Shown: positions 1 through 9,199 of the stretch, one piece after another
How positions within the stretch are numbered: position 1 is the first letter of the stretch
Layout: each line of letters opens with the position of its first letter
From: Galbibacter sp048266365
GTDB lineage: Bacteria > Bacteroidota > Bacteroidia > Flavobacteriales > Flavobacteriaceae
Direction of reading: 5' to 3'
Assembly (NCBI RefSeq): GCF_048266365.1
Contig: NZ_JBLWZP010000004.1
Span: 310,001-374,000, forward strand
DNA: 64,000 bases
Made by a program: the position numbers and the translations under genes
Notes under the pieces: generated by a model
What the model was told of the DNA's origin: nothing
What the model saw: only the letters and a program-made list of their open reading frames with translations
Database searches by the model: none

Positions 1-388
1 GGGATTCCTCTGACATTGGTGTTGCGTTTTCAATACTGCTAATAATAACGTTGTCGCTGTTAATAAATAAGAGGTCTAGTGGAATAGTGGTGTTTTTCAT
101 AAAGAAAGAACGCGGTTGCTCGTCATCAAAAACGAAAAGCATCCCTTGAGTTTTTTCCATAGTTGTTCTGTACATCAAGCCAGTTTCTCTCTCATAGGCA
201 TTGTCGGCTATTTCAATGTCGATTTTACCTACTTTAAGTGAATCCCCTTTAAGGATTTTCAATTCACCTTCCTTTTTAAAACTAATTTCCGTAGGCTTGA
301 TATCTTTTTTAGTTTGTGTTTGACAACTGATTAAAGCCATACAAAAAAGAAGTATGAGTACTAAAGTTTTGACTATAAAGTTGATCAT
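1..388 (-). CDS. DUF192 family lipoprotein (3' end outside window)
   Basis: Start ATG at 388-386; 129 codons are visible and the C-terminus is cut off at the window edge. The N-terminus is a lipoprotein signal with lipobox ALISC, so Cys22 is probably lipidated. The visible part carries the DUF192 signature: ERETGLMYRTTM, then GMLFVFDDEQPRSFFMKNT and PLDLLFI. DUF192 proteins are small periplasmic or surface beta-rich proteins of unknown function. The start overlaps the lgt stop as ATGA, so the two genes are probably translationally coupled; a lipoprotein encoded just after the lipidating enzyme is coherent. This frame was read directly from the nucleotides. Confidence 0.85.
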   Translation of the reverse strand, partial: MINFIVKTLVLILLFCMALISCQTQTKKDIKPTEISFKKEGELKILKGDSLKVGKIDIEIADNAYERETGLMYRTTMEKTQGMLFVFDDEQPRSFFMKNTTIPLDLLFINSDNVIISSIENATPMSEES

Positions 389-1224
389 TTCGCTACTGTT
401 GAAGGTGTTGTTTTTGATGCTCTAAACATAAAGTAGATTCCAACAAGAATAAAAGGAATACTAAGCCACTGTCCTGTGGAGAGCAATCCGAGCTCACTTT
501 CAAATCCACCTTGTGATTTTTTATAAAATTCTGCAATAAATCGAACCGTCCATAAAAGCACTAAAAAGAGTCCGAAGAGATAACCAGACTTAGTGCTCTT
601 GTCTGTTTTCCAATAGAAATACCAAAGGATTATAAAAACGAGTAAATAACCTGCAGCTTCGTACAGCTGTGCAGGGTGCCTTGGGAAGGATTCACCTAAC
701 TGGGTGAAGACCACTCCGTAATCTGAATTGGTAGGTTTACCAATGATTTCAGAATTGAAAAAGTTTCCGAATCTGACAAATACCCCTCCTATAGCCACAG
801 GGATCACTATGCGATCCAATATCCAAAGAATGGGCTTGTGAAGTACCTTTTTACTGTAATAATACATGGCAATGATGATAGCTATAGCTGCACCATGACT
901 AGCTAGTCCTCTAAATCCTGTAAATTCAAACTCTGGTGAAAATTTAACCGGGAGAATAATGCTCAATGGGTCTGTGATAAACACGCTAGGTTCATAGAAA
1001 AGAAAATGACCTAATCGCGCCCCGATTAAGGTTGCCAATACGGTATAAATAAATAAAGAATCAAGGGCTTCTTCAGATTGATTTTCTTTTTTGTAAATCT
1101 TTTTCATGATAAACCACCCTAATGAAAAAGCGATCACAAACATCAAACTGTAGTACCGAAGTTGAAAGAACCCTAAGTCAAGTAATACCTGATCTGGATT
1201 CCATGTAAAACTCAATAAATGCAT
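385..1224 (-). CDS. lgt: Prolipoprotein diacylglyceryl transferase Lgt
   Basis: Transfers diacylglycerol from phosphatidylglycerol to the lipobox cysteine of prelipoproteins in the inner membrane, the first step of lipoprotein maturation. The 279-aa protein has about seven hydrophobic segments. The Lgt signature appears as RFGNFFNSEIIGKPTNSDYG, with HGAAIAI upstream and HPAQLYEA downstream, all family landmarks. Length is normal for the family. It is coupled (ATGA) to a downstream DUF192 lipoprotein gene. The upstream 238 bp to the divergent MBOAT gene must hold its promoter, but no clean TAnnTTTG is visible there. Confidence 0.96.
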   Translation of the reverse strand: MHLLSFTWNPDQVLLDLGFFQLRYYSLMFVIAFSLGWFIMKKIYKKENQSEEALDSLFIYTVLATLIGARLGHFLFYEPSVFITDPLSIILPVKFSPEFEFTGFRGLASHGAAIAIIIAMYYYSKKVLHKPILWILDRIVIPVAIGGVFVRFGNFFNSEIIGKPTNSDYGVVFTQLGESFPRHPAQLYEAAGYLLVFIILWYFYWKTDKSTKSGYLFGLFLVLLWTVRFIAEFYKKSQGGFESELGLLSTGQWLSIPFILVGIYFMFRASKTTPSTVAK

Positions 1225-1462
1225 TTGTTTTATTTTAATACCTGGTAAATATAATCATAAAGTTTATAGTGACCTTACTGAGGATAAATAAACTTATGAC
1301 TGTTGTTTAAGTACTAAAATCTTAAGGATACAAAGGTTCGAGTGCTGCTCGGTTATACTGCGATGTTTCAGCAATTCAATTCAACAAGTTTTTAGGTGTT
1401 TAATCGTTTGCTTTCAGATAATTAGTATAGGAATAGTAGCTTTAATTTTAAACCTCGACTTC

Positions 1463-2914
1463 ATGCTGTTCAATTCGTTCGATTTTCTATTTTTCTTTCC
1501 GATTGCAGTGCTGGTTTTTTACCTTTTAAAACACCGTTATCGCTGGATGTGGTTGTTGTTCTGCAGCTATTTCTTCTATATGTATCTTGAGCCCATGATA
1601 CTGCTGTTATTATGGACATCAACGATTGTCGATTATTACTGCGGTCTAAAAATGGATCAACATGATGAAATTAAAATTCGAAGGCGGTATTTATACTTAA
1701 GTATAGTCACCAATCTCGGCTTGTTATTCTTTTTTAAATACTTTGTCTTTTTTACTGTAAATGCCGCGGAAATCCTTGAATTTTTTGGAATTCAACTTGT
1801 AGATTCGGTAGGAGCACAGCATTCTGATTATGTAAAGATCTTGCTGCCGATCGGAATAAGTTTTTATACTTTTCAAACCTTGAGTTACAGCATTGATGTG
1901 TATAAGAGAGAGATTCCTGCGGAGCGACACTTGGGAAAGTACGCCCTCTTTGTTTCCTTTTTCCCTCAACTTGTTGCAGGACCGATAGAAAGGACCAAAA
2001 GGTTATTACCACAATTCAGTAAGGTCGTACATTTTAATGCTGCGCGTATCAAAAAGGGCATCATGATGATGGCCTGGGGATTCTTTTTAAAACTTGTGGT
2101 AGCAGATCGATTAGGCGTATATGTGGATGATGTGTTTTATAAGGCTTCAGATTACAGGGGTCTTCCGCTTGTTTTAGGGAGCTACTTTTTTGCGTTTCAG
2201 ATCTATTATGATTTTTCTGCATATTGTGCTATAGCCATAGGAGCAGCTAAGGTGTTGGGTTATGATTTAATGCAGAATTTCAACCGCCCGCTTTTCTTTA
2301 GCTCCTTTAGAGATTTATGGAGAAGGTGGCATATTTCCCTTATGGAATGGTTTCGGGATTATCTATATATCCCACTGCTAAAAAATCTTAAGTTTTCTAA
2401 AGTCTCCGCTGTATTAGTCGTTTTTTTCTTCAATGGATTATGGCACGGCGCAAGTTGGACTTTTATAGTTTGGGGAGTGTTGTGTGGGGTATTGCTCATT
2501 GCGGAGACTGTAACAATAGATTTGAGGCGAAGTTTGTTACGCTCCGTGGGCTTAAACCATAATATGAAGGTTATTAAATTTCTTAATTGGCTGACGATAT
2601 TTAGTCTATTGGTTATTACATTGGTGTTTTTTAGATCTAAAAGTATTGGTCAGGCTGGAATTTATTTGAACAATATGTTCTCATTTTCTTCGAGTGAAGT
2701 AGATGTTTACCATGACAAATTTGAACTGGGTTTGTCGCTTTTCCTTGTCGTTGTGGTCCAAACAATTCATTTTTACAAAGGGAATGATCGTATCTATGAA
2801 CTTATCTGGAATAGGCCGAGATGGCTACGCTGGATATTTTATCTGCTATTTATTTTAGTGATGGTGCTCTTTAGTGTTAATCGCCAAAATAACTTTATTT
2901 ATTTTCAATTTTAA
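1463..2914 (+). CDS. MBOAT family O-acyltransferase (AlgI-like)
   Basis: A 483-aa polytopic protein of the membrane-bound O-acyltransferase family, the type that moves acyl groups (usually acetyl) across the inner membrane onto exported polysaccharides, as AlgI does for alginate. Landmarks are PIGISFYTFQTLSYSID (about 129-145), FPQLVAGPIER (167-177), the conserved His290 in LWRRWHISL and the catalytic His328 in GLWHGASW. The next gene begins 10 bp downstream and encodes an SGNH-like protein, the usual partner of such enzymes. On the opposite strand the convergent genes encode a GT2 polysaccharide synthase fusion and a glycosidase lipoprotein, so the acyl acceptor may be that polymer. The acceptor is inference; the family call is firm. 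Confidence 0.92.
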   Translation: MLFNSFDFLFFFPIAVLVFYLLKHRYRWMWLLFCSYFFYMYLEPMILLLLWTSTIVDYYCGLKMDQHDEIKIRRRYLYLSIVTNLGLLFFFKYFVFFTVNAAEILEFFGIQLVDSVGAQHSDYVKILLPIGISFYTFQTLSYSIDVYKREIPAERHLGKYALFVSFFPQLVAGPIERTKRLLPQFSKVVHFNAARIKKGIMMMAWGFFLKLVVADRLGVYVDDVFYKASDYRGLPLVLGSYFFAFQIYYDFSAYCAIAIGAAKVLGYDLMQNFNRPLFFSSFRDLWRRWHISLMEWFRDYLYIPLLKNLKFSKVSAVLVVFFFNGLWHGASWTFIVWGVLCGVLLIAETVTIDLRRSLLRSVGLNHNMKVIKFLNWLTIFSLLVITLVFFRSKSIGQAGIYLNNMFSFSSSEVDVYHDKFELGLSLFLVVVVQTIHFYKGNDRIYELIWNRPRWLRWIFYLLFILVMVLFSVNRQNNFIYFQF

Positions 2915-2924
2915 GAACTTTAGT

Positions 2925-3884
2925 ATGAAAGGGATACTGTGGAAAATATCGGTCTTGACTCTTGCACTTATAGGATGTTATTATTTTTTTATGGGGCAGT
3001 TAACCCAGGGTTTCGTCAATGAAAATTATTCAAAATTCACGCATCAATCACCTAGCCTGATTATTGGGTTGTCACGGGCTCATAACGGTATTGACCCAAG
3101 TGTGTTAGACAGTGTCCTGGATGGAACCCCTTATGAAGGCGGCTTTCTAAATTTTGCTTTTGAAAAATCGCAATCTCCGTATGGAAAGATATATTTTGAG
3201 GCTATAAAGAAGAAAATTCCAAAGCAAACCACCAAGGGCGTTTATATCCTTACGGTATCACCAGGTTCTTTTTCAGCGCCTGTGCGCATTACCTCAGTAG
3301 AGCAGATTATTGCGTTTGATCAAAATTCACTGTTAGGAAAGATTGGACAGCTCAATAAAAACCCAAATTATGAATACATCCGAAAGGGCTATGGAGGGTC
3401 CTTGTACAAGGGTTTTTTACCCAATAATCCACAAATTACTACCGTATTCCACGATAATGGTTGGGAGGAATTTAAGCTCTTTAAGGGAAGCTATCACATC
3501 ACAGAAGAAGACATTGCCAATTGGACATCTCAAACCATCGGGGGTTACAGACTAATTATGAAGGAGCACCCAGAGAAGGCTTCCACATACCGAATGGGAA
3601 GCTTTCAGCAAATCATATCGTTTTTAAAACAACACGGTCAGGTCTTTGTAGTGCGCATGCCAATTGATCCTTTGGTTTTGGGTCTGGAAAACAAATTGTG
3701 GAAAGAATTTAACACAGAGATGACTCTAATCAGCGCAAAAAAGGACGTTCCTTATTTTGATTTCTCCGATGCAACTCAGTACAAAACCTACGATGGATCA
3801 CATCTGAGCTCTATTTACGCCAAGGAGTTTAGTGAACGATTGGCTTTGGAGATACAGCGCTATTATCGGACACCATCCTTTTGA
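2925..3884 (+). CDS. SGNH/AlgX-like protein, partner of the MBOAT acyltransferase
   Basis: I use ATG 2925 (319 aa), 10 bp after the MBOAT stop, rather than the longer frame from 2874 that would overlap the MBOAT gene. An N-terminal hydrophobic segment (about 7-24) suggests a membrane anchor or signal peptide. GLSRAHNGIDPS (Ser50) resembles SGNH block I, and DGSHLS near the C-terminus supplies a D-x-x-H pair (Asp290, His293), the usual SGNH catalytic dyad. The middle is not similar to anything I can name. In comparable systems the extracytoplasmic SGNH partner finishes O-acetyl transfer. The last 56 bp overlap the 3' end of the convergent synthase gene. SGNH assignment is moderate; pairing with MBOAT is strong from context. 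Confidence 0.7.
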   Translation: MKGILWKISVLTLALIGCYYFFMGQLTQGFVNENYSKFTHQSPSLIIGLSRAHNGIDPSVLDSVLDGTPYEGGFLNFAFEKSQSPYGKIYFEAIKKKIPKQTTKGVYILTVSPGSFSAPVRITSVEQIIAFDQNSLLGKIGQLNKNPNYEYIRKGYGGSLYKGFLPNNPQITTVFHDNGWEEFKLFKGSYHITEEDIANWTSQTIGGYRLIMKEHPEKASTYRMGSFQQIISFLKQHGQVFVVRMPIDPLVLGLENKLWKEFNTEMTLISAKKDVPYFDFSDATQYKTYDGSHLSSIYAKEFSERLALEIQRYYRTPSF

Positions 3885-6800
3885 TTTCGGTGTTTAAAGG
3901 CTTCACTATGGTGCGTACAGTATTGTTGCTGTAATATTTCAGAATCAACCGGTAGTTTAAGTAGTTTTCAGGTATGGTAATCGTGATTTTAGACTTATTA
4001 CCAATGGATTTCATAACCAATGGATTATCATAAACGTCACATTTTAAAAGGAACCATTCGACTCTTCCGTTTTCTTTGTTTGGAACCTCGAAGCTCCATG
4101 GACTTTTTGAAGTTTTAAATACGGCGGTATAGTGATAAGGAAAATGGACCTTTAATCGTGCTGCAGGTTGCAAAATTGTAAGATCAAGATCTTCCGGGGT
4201 GTATTTTTGTTGGTTTAAAAATGATTGTACTTGTTTGAGTTCGGGCTTAATTGCACCATTATAGTCGATTAATCCATTTAAATCCATACTGTTGCTCTCG
4301 TGTCTATCCTGCCAATTTGCAATATAAATACTTTTGTGTTTCTGGTATAACGAACTGATCTGCTGGAGGGCCTCCGGTGGGACGGCACCTAATTGAAAGG
4401 CAATCTTATGCTTGTTGGCATAATGGATGAATTCAGATAAATAACAACTGTCCTTCGCGTTTCGAATATTAATAGCTAGGGCATCTATAGGAGGTGATTT
4501 TGATAGCAGCAATGCCGTGTGTTTAATGGTGTGCTGATTTAAATCCAATGAAACAACAATAGGCCGGGACGCATCTGCTGCCTTAATTTTTATCATTAAA
4601 TCTCGTACCCAATCACTGTATTGTTGCTGTTTATCCTGAATTTTTTCTATTTTATAGTGTTGGGTGTAATAACTGAGAATGTCATGAGAGAAATGCCAAG
4701 AGGTGATCGAAGACTGATCCTTCAACCGATGTACTGTATTTAGAACATCTAGCTGTAATTGTTCTATTTCAGCAGTGTTTCTAAAGTCAACAATAGGAGC
4801 CAGCCAAAAGCCGTAGTCGATACTTAAGTCGTATTGCTTTGCAGTTTTAAAAACGTTGTGGTCGTAAATGCTACTGCCAAAATATTTAATGTGATTAAAC
4901 CCTGTGGATTTTATCCGGCTAAAGTCTTTTCGTAATGTTTTATTATCGAGAGTGTAATAATTTTTATACCAATTAATCCCCTTGTTGTAGATAATCCCTT
5001 TGATATTTTTAGCGATTTCTTGATCCAGTGTGCTGTGTTGGGTAAGGGCGATACTTGTACTATCCATAGCAACGCAATTTTCGTCCTGTATCTCAGTAGT
5101 CCAGATCGTTCTGCGCAGTCTATCATAATCCTTTATTTGCCAATTTAAAATAGAGGTGTTGAGTTGTCGAGGAACATTTTTGTCGATCGCACTATTGAAG
5201 AACACCAAGTGTTTAATCTCGGGATATTTTTCTGATATACTTTCTATGGCTTGGCTTAACCATTCGGTTTGATTGGTAGTCTCTGCTAGGCTTCCAAACT
5301 CTGCTAAGATGACTGGTTTGTTGATCTTCTGCGCTTTAAGTGCTTTTTGATATGGAATATAGAGCTGATCAAAGTCAGCTTGTGCACCATAGTTTAGGGT
5401 AGTAAGCCCTACAAAATCCACGTAAGAATCCCCCGGGTAATACGAGGCCACCGCCTGAGATTTCCATGGATTCCACACCCACCGTACATTGGTGACACCG
5501 ACCTCCTTAAATATTTTCCAAACATGGACCCAGGCTTTTTTAAATTCTTCAGCACTGTTGCTGCCCGTTTTGGACCATGGATAAAAAGGATTGTCAAATT
5601 CGTGTGCAAATCTCAGATATACTTTATTGTTGTATGACTTAATAGCAAAGGCGGTTTGTTTGATGTAGGTATCGAAATCCCCACGTATAATGTGTTTAAA
5701 AACGTATTTGTTTTCTCGATAGTCCTTCAGGGTGTGGCTAAAACTAAAATCACTACTCCAGGGTTCCCAGCTAATGATGGGGGTATGGGTTTTCTGTTCC
5801 AATGCTCTTTTTAAGTTATTGAAATGATAGGTGTCTCCCCATGGTATGTAGTAAGCACTGATATCAAAAGCTATATTTAATTTTCTCTCAATTTTGCTTA
5901 TTTCGTTTCCATTGCTCAATCCGTTGTTATACAGGGGGCTATAGATGCCTAAATAGTACTGAGAAAGATGTGCGGGCTTTGCATGAGTGCTAACACCATC
6001 CCATTTCTTGTATTGTTGGTTGTTGATGGAAAATATGGAGAAGGCCGTTATTAGAATCACTAAAGGCAAGCCGGTACGGCGGACAAGACTATATATTGTA
6101 TGGCGAAATCTCCACAGTCTGATCTTTACATTGAGGTTCGTTTGGTAAGCTTTCTTTGAAAAGTTGTTTTTAATGGCGTTGATCTGTTGGGATTTATGGA
6201 ATCCAAGGTAAACGGTAAAGAACATAAAGAACGCATTTAAAAGTGCAAAACCCGCCATAAAGAGGCTGAAAGGGGTAAGGTTCTTCTGTAACCCATATAC
6301 AATGGAAGCCAAGGATATAACTCCCATGATGACATTTGGAGCCAATATTTTCCAGCTGGTTTTATCTTCACCTGTTTTTGGAGTAGGAAGGTAGGGGATC
6401 TTCTTTCCAAAAACGGTGTATAGGCATCCCAAACAAAATATCCACCATGTACTGATTTGCAATAAACCTCCCATTGCGTGAAAACCCCGTTCTTTTTCTT
6501 CCATCACCCAGCGTTGGACGTAATTTCTAATGATAATAATCGTGGCTATCAGAGGAAATAAACCTAACCCAAACTGCAGCACATTTCCTTTCCATGGGGT
6601 AATTGAAAACGATAACGCAATGATGGGAATTAAAAAATTGATCAAATAAAAAAATCCAATAATGTAATGTAATGGGATTAGTCCATAATGGATGCGTTGC
6701 CTCCAATTAAAGTGTTTGAATAATTTCGGATACACATGGACGAGAAGATCTGTCGTACCCCTGGCCCATTTGAGTTGTTGTTTGTAGTATGCCGTTAGCG

Positions 6801-7668
6801 AGGAAGGTACAAGCCCTCTAGCTAGAATTTTCGGAACATAAACGGATTTCCACCCATTAGCATGTAGTCGCATGGCCGTATGCATGTCTTCGGCCAGGCC
6901 GGCAGCATGACCTTGAATACTATCAATAGCTTCTCGTCTAAAGGTACAATTGGCACCAATCGCATTTACGGTGCCATAGCTATTCATACACATCATGATC
7001 GGGCCGTAAAACTGAAAGGTTTGTTGGGCGGAACCTTTTGCGACATAGGATTCATGGATGTTATTATAGGCCTGCACTATCTGGACAAAACCAATTTCTT
7101 TATCCTCAAAATAGGGAAGTACATGATCCAAGAATGCAGGGGATGGCACGTGATCAGGATCGAGTATGACGCAGATTTCCCCCTTGGCAATTTTGCGCAA
7201 AGCGTTGTTGATATTTCCAGCTTTTGCATCTATACGGTTTGTTCTGCTCACATGATGGATATCGTTCTTTAAACAGAATTCAATCAAATGAGAATCGTTA
7301 GCCTCATCACATAAAATAGTAGTATGCGGATAGTTAATACTTTTAATGGCCATTAAGGTGTTTTCAATCATCTCGTAGGGCTCTCCAGGGAAATAGGTTG
7401 TCAGTACATCTACCGTATAATGCTTTGTGATAGGTTTGACTTTAGGTACCGATATGTCCCAATAGTGATACCATTCGTATATTATCCTAGCAAGACTATA
7501 GCCCAATGTGATACAAAGTAGGATGTAGAGGAATTTGTTGCCGATCTTGTCGATGGATAAAAAAATGAACATAAAATAAATGATGGCCGAGCAGCCCACA
7601 ATGATCATAAATCGCAAGGTGTTTTGTTCCCTTTTCGTAGGTGGAAGTATGGTGATTGGACGATTCAT
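3829..7668 (-). CDS. Membrane GT2 polysaccharide synthase fused to GH26-like and degenerate TIM-barrel modules
   Basis: A 1279-aa fusion. Residues 21-65 form two membrane helices. Residues 85-310 are a BcsA-like processive GT2 domain: Asp121 in CDEAN, DPDHVPS at 170-176, AED at 259-261 and QQLKW at 297-301. More membrane helices follow to about 550, with no PilZ domain. Residues 570-830 are a GH26-like barrel with probable acid/base Glu690 (RFAHE) and nucleophile Glu790 (VILAEFGS). Residues 880-1150 are a second TIM barrel resembling the upstream lipoprotein, but its catalytic glutamates are Asp996 and Asn1118, so it may be inactive. Residues 1165-1255 look like a beta-sandwich. Expected topology: cytoplasmic synthase, periplasmic glycosidase part. 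The start overlaps the lipoprotein stop (ATGA). Product polymer is unknown. Confidence 0.85.
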   Translation of the reverse strand: MNRPITILPPTKREQNTLRFMIIVGCSAIIYFMFIFLSIDKIGNKFLYILLCITLGYSLARIIYEWYHYWDISVPKVKPITKHYTVDVLTTYFPGEPYEMIENTLMAIKSINYPHTTILCDEANDSHLIEFCLKNDIHHVSRTNRIDAKAGNINNALRKIAKGEICVILDPDHVPSPAFLDHVLPYFEDKEIGFVQIVQAYNNIHESYVAKGSAQQTFQFYGPIMMCMNSYGTVNAIGANCTFRREAIDSIQGHAAGLAEDMHTAMRLHANGWKSVYVPKILARGLVPSSLTAYYKQQLKWARGTTDLLVHVYPKLFKHFNWRQRIHYGLIPLHYIIGFFYLINFLIPIIALSFSITPWKGNVLQFGLGLFPLIATIIIIRNYVQRWVMEEKERGFHAMGGLLQISTWWIFCLGCLYTVFGKKIPYLPTPKTGEDKTSWKILAPNVIMGVISLASIVYGLQKNLTPFSLFMAGFALLNAFFMFFTVYLGFHKSQQINAIKNNFSKKAYQTNLNVKIRLWRFRHTIYSLVRRTGLPLVILITAFSIFSINNQQYKKWDGVSTHAKPAHLSQYYLGIYSPLYNNGLSNGNEISKIERKLNIAFDISAYYIPWGDTYHFNNLKRALEQKTHTPIISWEPWSSDFSFSHTLKDYRENKYVFKHIIRGDFDTYIKQTAFAIKSYNNKVYLRFAHEFDNPFYPWSKTGSNSAEEFKKAWVHVWKIFKEVGVTNVRWVWNPWKSQAVASYYPGDSYVDFVGLTTLNYGAQADFDQLYIPYQKALKAQKINKPVILAEFGSLAETTNQTEWLSQAIESISEKYPEIKHLVFFNSAIDKNVPRQLNTSILNWQIKDYDRLRRTIWTTEIQDENCVAMDSTSIALTQHSTLDQEIAKNIKGIIYNKGINWYKNYYTLDNKTLRKDFSRIKSTGFNHIKYFGSSIYDHNVFKTAKQYDLSIDYGFWLAPIVDFRNTAEIEQLQLDVLNTVHRLKDQSSITSWHFSHDILSYYTQHYKIEKIQDKQQQYSDWVRDLMIKIKAADASRPIVVSLDLNQHTIKHTALLLSKSPPIDALAINIRNAKDSCYLSEFIHYANKHKIAFQLGAVPPEALQQISSLYQKHKSIYIANWQDRHESNSMDLNGLIDYNGAIKPELKQVQSFLNQQKYTPEDLDLTILQPAARLKVHFPYHYTAVFKTSKSPWSFEVPNKENGRVEWFLLKCDVYDNPLVMKSIGNKSKITITIPENYLNYRLILKYYSNNTVRTIVKPLNTEIKRMVSDNSAVSPKPIVH

Positions 7669-8954
7669 TGAAGTACGTAGAATGGAATGTTGGCTGTAGT
7701 GAAATTTTGATGGCTATCGTATAAATAGACAAATAAACGATATGGTCCAGCTTGCTGTGGCGCTTGAAATTTTATGTGATCTGAATTTCCCACAAGTGCA
7801 AAGGATTTCGGTTTTTTCTCATTTTGATCTTGGATTACATTCCATCCTTCAGCCACGATTTCCCATCTGATCTTTAGGCTGTCTGAGGCTTGGTATTCCA
7901 CCCTAGCTATACAGCTGCTATTTGGATCTAGTAGGATGTTTGCCCAGCTGTTCTTGGTATTCAAAACCAATTTTTCAATTTGCGGCGGTTTACTCAGTAC
8001 TGTATTAGGGCTTTGGAAGTATTGGGAAACACTATAGGCCATATTACTCCTTCTTCCAGTAGAATCCAACAAGCTAAACCAGGTGTGAGTGCTTTCTTGT
8101 TTCTCACCCCAATAAAATACCAGGTCCCCTAAATTTCGGGAACAATACACGTCTAAATACCGACTGTAAATCTTTTCTATTTCTTCAGCTTTTTGAGTGT
8201 CATTAAGCTCAATGGTGGCGTCCCATAGCGTTTTTCTGTTAGCCCAGGGGCCTTCAGCACCCCATTCACTGATCAAAAAAGGGCCGTCCCAATAGGGACT
8301 TAACTTACCTATTTCGGATTCCATTTGGTAGATCTGTCCAAAGATGTTTATAGAGATAAAATCCAAATCGGGACTTTTCCTTAACAAACTAAATATCCTC
8401 TTCTTTGCGATGGAGGCAATACTAGTAGAAACTGGATGATTAGGATCCAGTTCATGAATTTGATTTACCAATGAATTGAAAAAGGAGATAAAACTTTTTT
8501 CACTACTGTCCAAAAAATAATTCGAAGGAAACTGTATTTCATTGCCGAGCATCCAAAATAAAAGGGCAGGGTGATTTTTGTGGGCGTTGACTAAGTTTTT
8601 GATATTCATCATGGCTGAGTCCCTAGCGGATTGGGATTTGTAATACATGCTTTGGTAATTAGACAGTGGAATATCCACAGCAACTGCCAGGTTGTTGACC
8701 AATGCTTTATCAAGTACTGATTTAAGATTCGTGGTGTCGTAAATTCGAATGGTATTGGCTCCCGCTTCTGCCAGTGATTCGATATGTCTTGCAGAACCTG
8801 CAGCGCCTTTAATCTTAAAGGGCAGGGAATTACGCATAATTGTAAATCCTTGCTCAGTTTTGGCTACGTATACAGTTCTATCCTGCGATAACATAGCAGG
8901 GGGGGTGGAACAAGAGGCTAATGTGAGTAGTAAAATAAACGGTAATAGACGCAT
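7665..8954 (-). CDS. Lipoprotein glycoside hydrolase, GH2-like TIM barrel
   Basis: A 429-aa lipoprotein: signal peptide with lipobox LASC, Cys15. Residues about 28-310 read as a clan GH-A TIM barrel: GANTIRIYD on an early strand, LLFWMLGNEI with probable acid/base Glu139, and FLISEWGAEGP with probable nucleophile Glu230. A C-terminal beta-sandwich (about 325-429) includes IRWEIVAEGWN and GPYRLFVYLYD. The same barrel-plus-sandwich layout recurs at the end of the adjacent synthase, whose copy has lost the glutamates. The ATGA overlap with the synthase implies coupled translation. Likely role: trimming or editing the exported polymer at the membrane. Substrate cannot be told. No consensus promoter is obvious upstream; TTAATTTTAT near 8969-8978 on the - strand is close. 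Confidence 0.82.
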   Translation of the reverse strand: MRLLPFILLLTLASCSTPPAMLSQDRTVYVAKTEQGFTIMRNSLPFKIKGAAGSARHIESLAEAGANTIRIYDTTNLKSVLDKALVNNLAVAVDIPLSNYQSMYYKSQSARDSAMMNIKNLVNAHKNHPALLFWMLGNEIQFPSNYFLDSSEKSFISFFNSLVNQIHELDPNHPVSTSIASIAKKRIFSLLRKSPDLDFISINIFGQIYQMESEIGKLSPYWDGPFLISEWGAEGPWANRKTLWDATIELNDTQKAEEIEKIYSRYLDVYCSRNLGDLVFYWGEKQESTHTWFSLLDSTGRRSNMAYSVSQYFQSPNTVLSKPPQIEKLVLNTKNSWANILLDPNSSCIARVEYQASDSLKIRWEIVAEGWNVIQDQNEKKPKSFALVGNSDHIKFQAPQQAGPYRLFVYLYDSHQNFTTANIPFYVLQ

Positions 8955-9172
8955 ATGTATTAGATTGAGGATAAAATTAATAGAAGCGAGTAATTACAAA
9001 TCGAATTATAGTTAAACTTCTTAAAAACAAGACGAAAGGACCAAGCCTTAGCGACACTCTCTTACCGCTGTAGCCTATGCTGTATTTTGAAAATTCGTGG
9101 AAATTTGGATTTTCCTGTACCTTGATGTGTGATTTGTCTATAAGTCAGACTTTAAAACATGAGCTAAATACG

Positions 9173-9180
9173 TATCTTTG
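9173..9180 (+). promoter_or_regulatory. Promoter -7 element for argS
   Basis: TATCTTTG fits the Bacteroidota TAnnTTTG -7 consensus. It ends 19 bp before the argS ATG at 9200, giving a short leader. No clear TTTG -33 element is visible. Confidence 0.6.
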
Positions 9181-9199
9181 CACCTAAATTTTAGAATTG

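Noticed and set aside
7144..7152. CACGTG core that might be a parS site
   Set aside because: Flanks (GGCACGTGAT) do not match GTTTCACGTGAAAC, and it lies inside the synthase gene far from parAB.
6880..7272. 130-codon + strand frame inside the synthase gene
   Set aside because: Antisense shadow of the conserved GT2 domain; its residues reflect the complementary coding constraint only.
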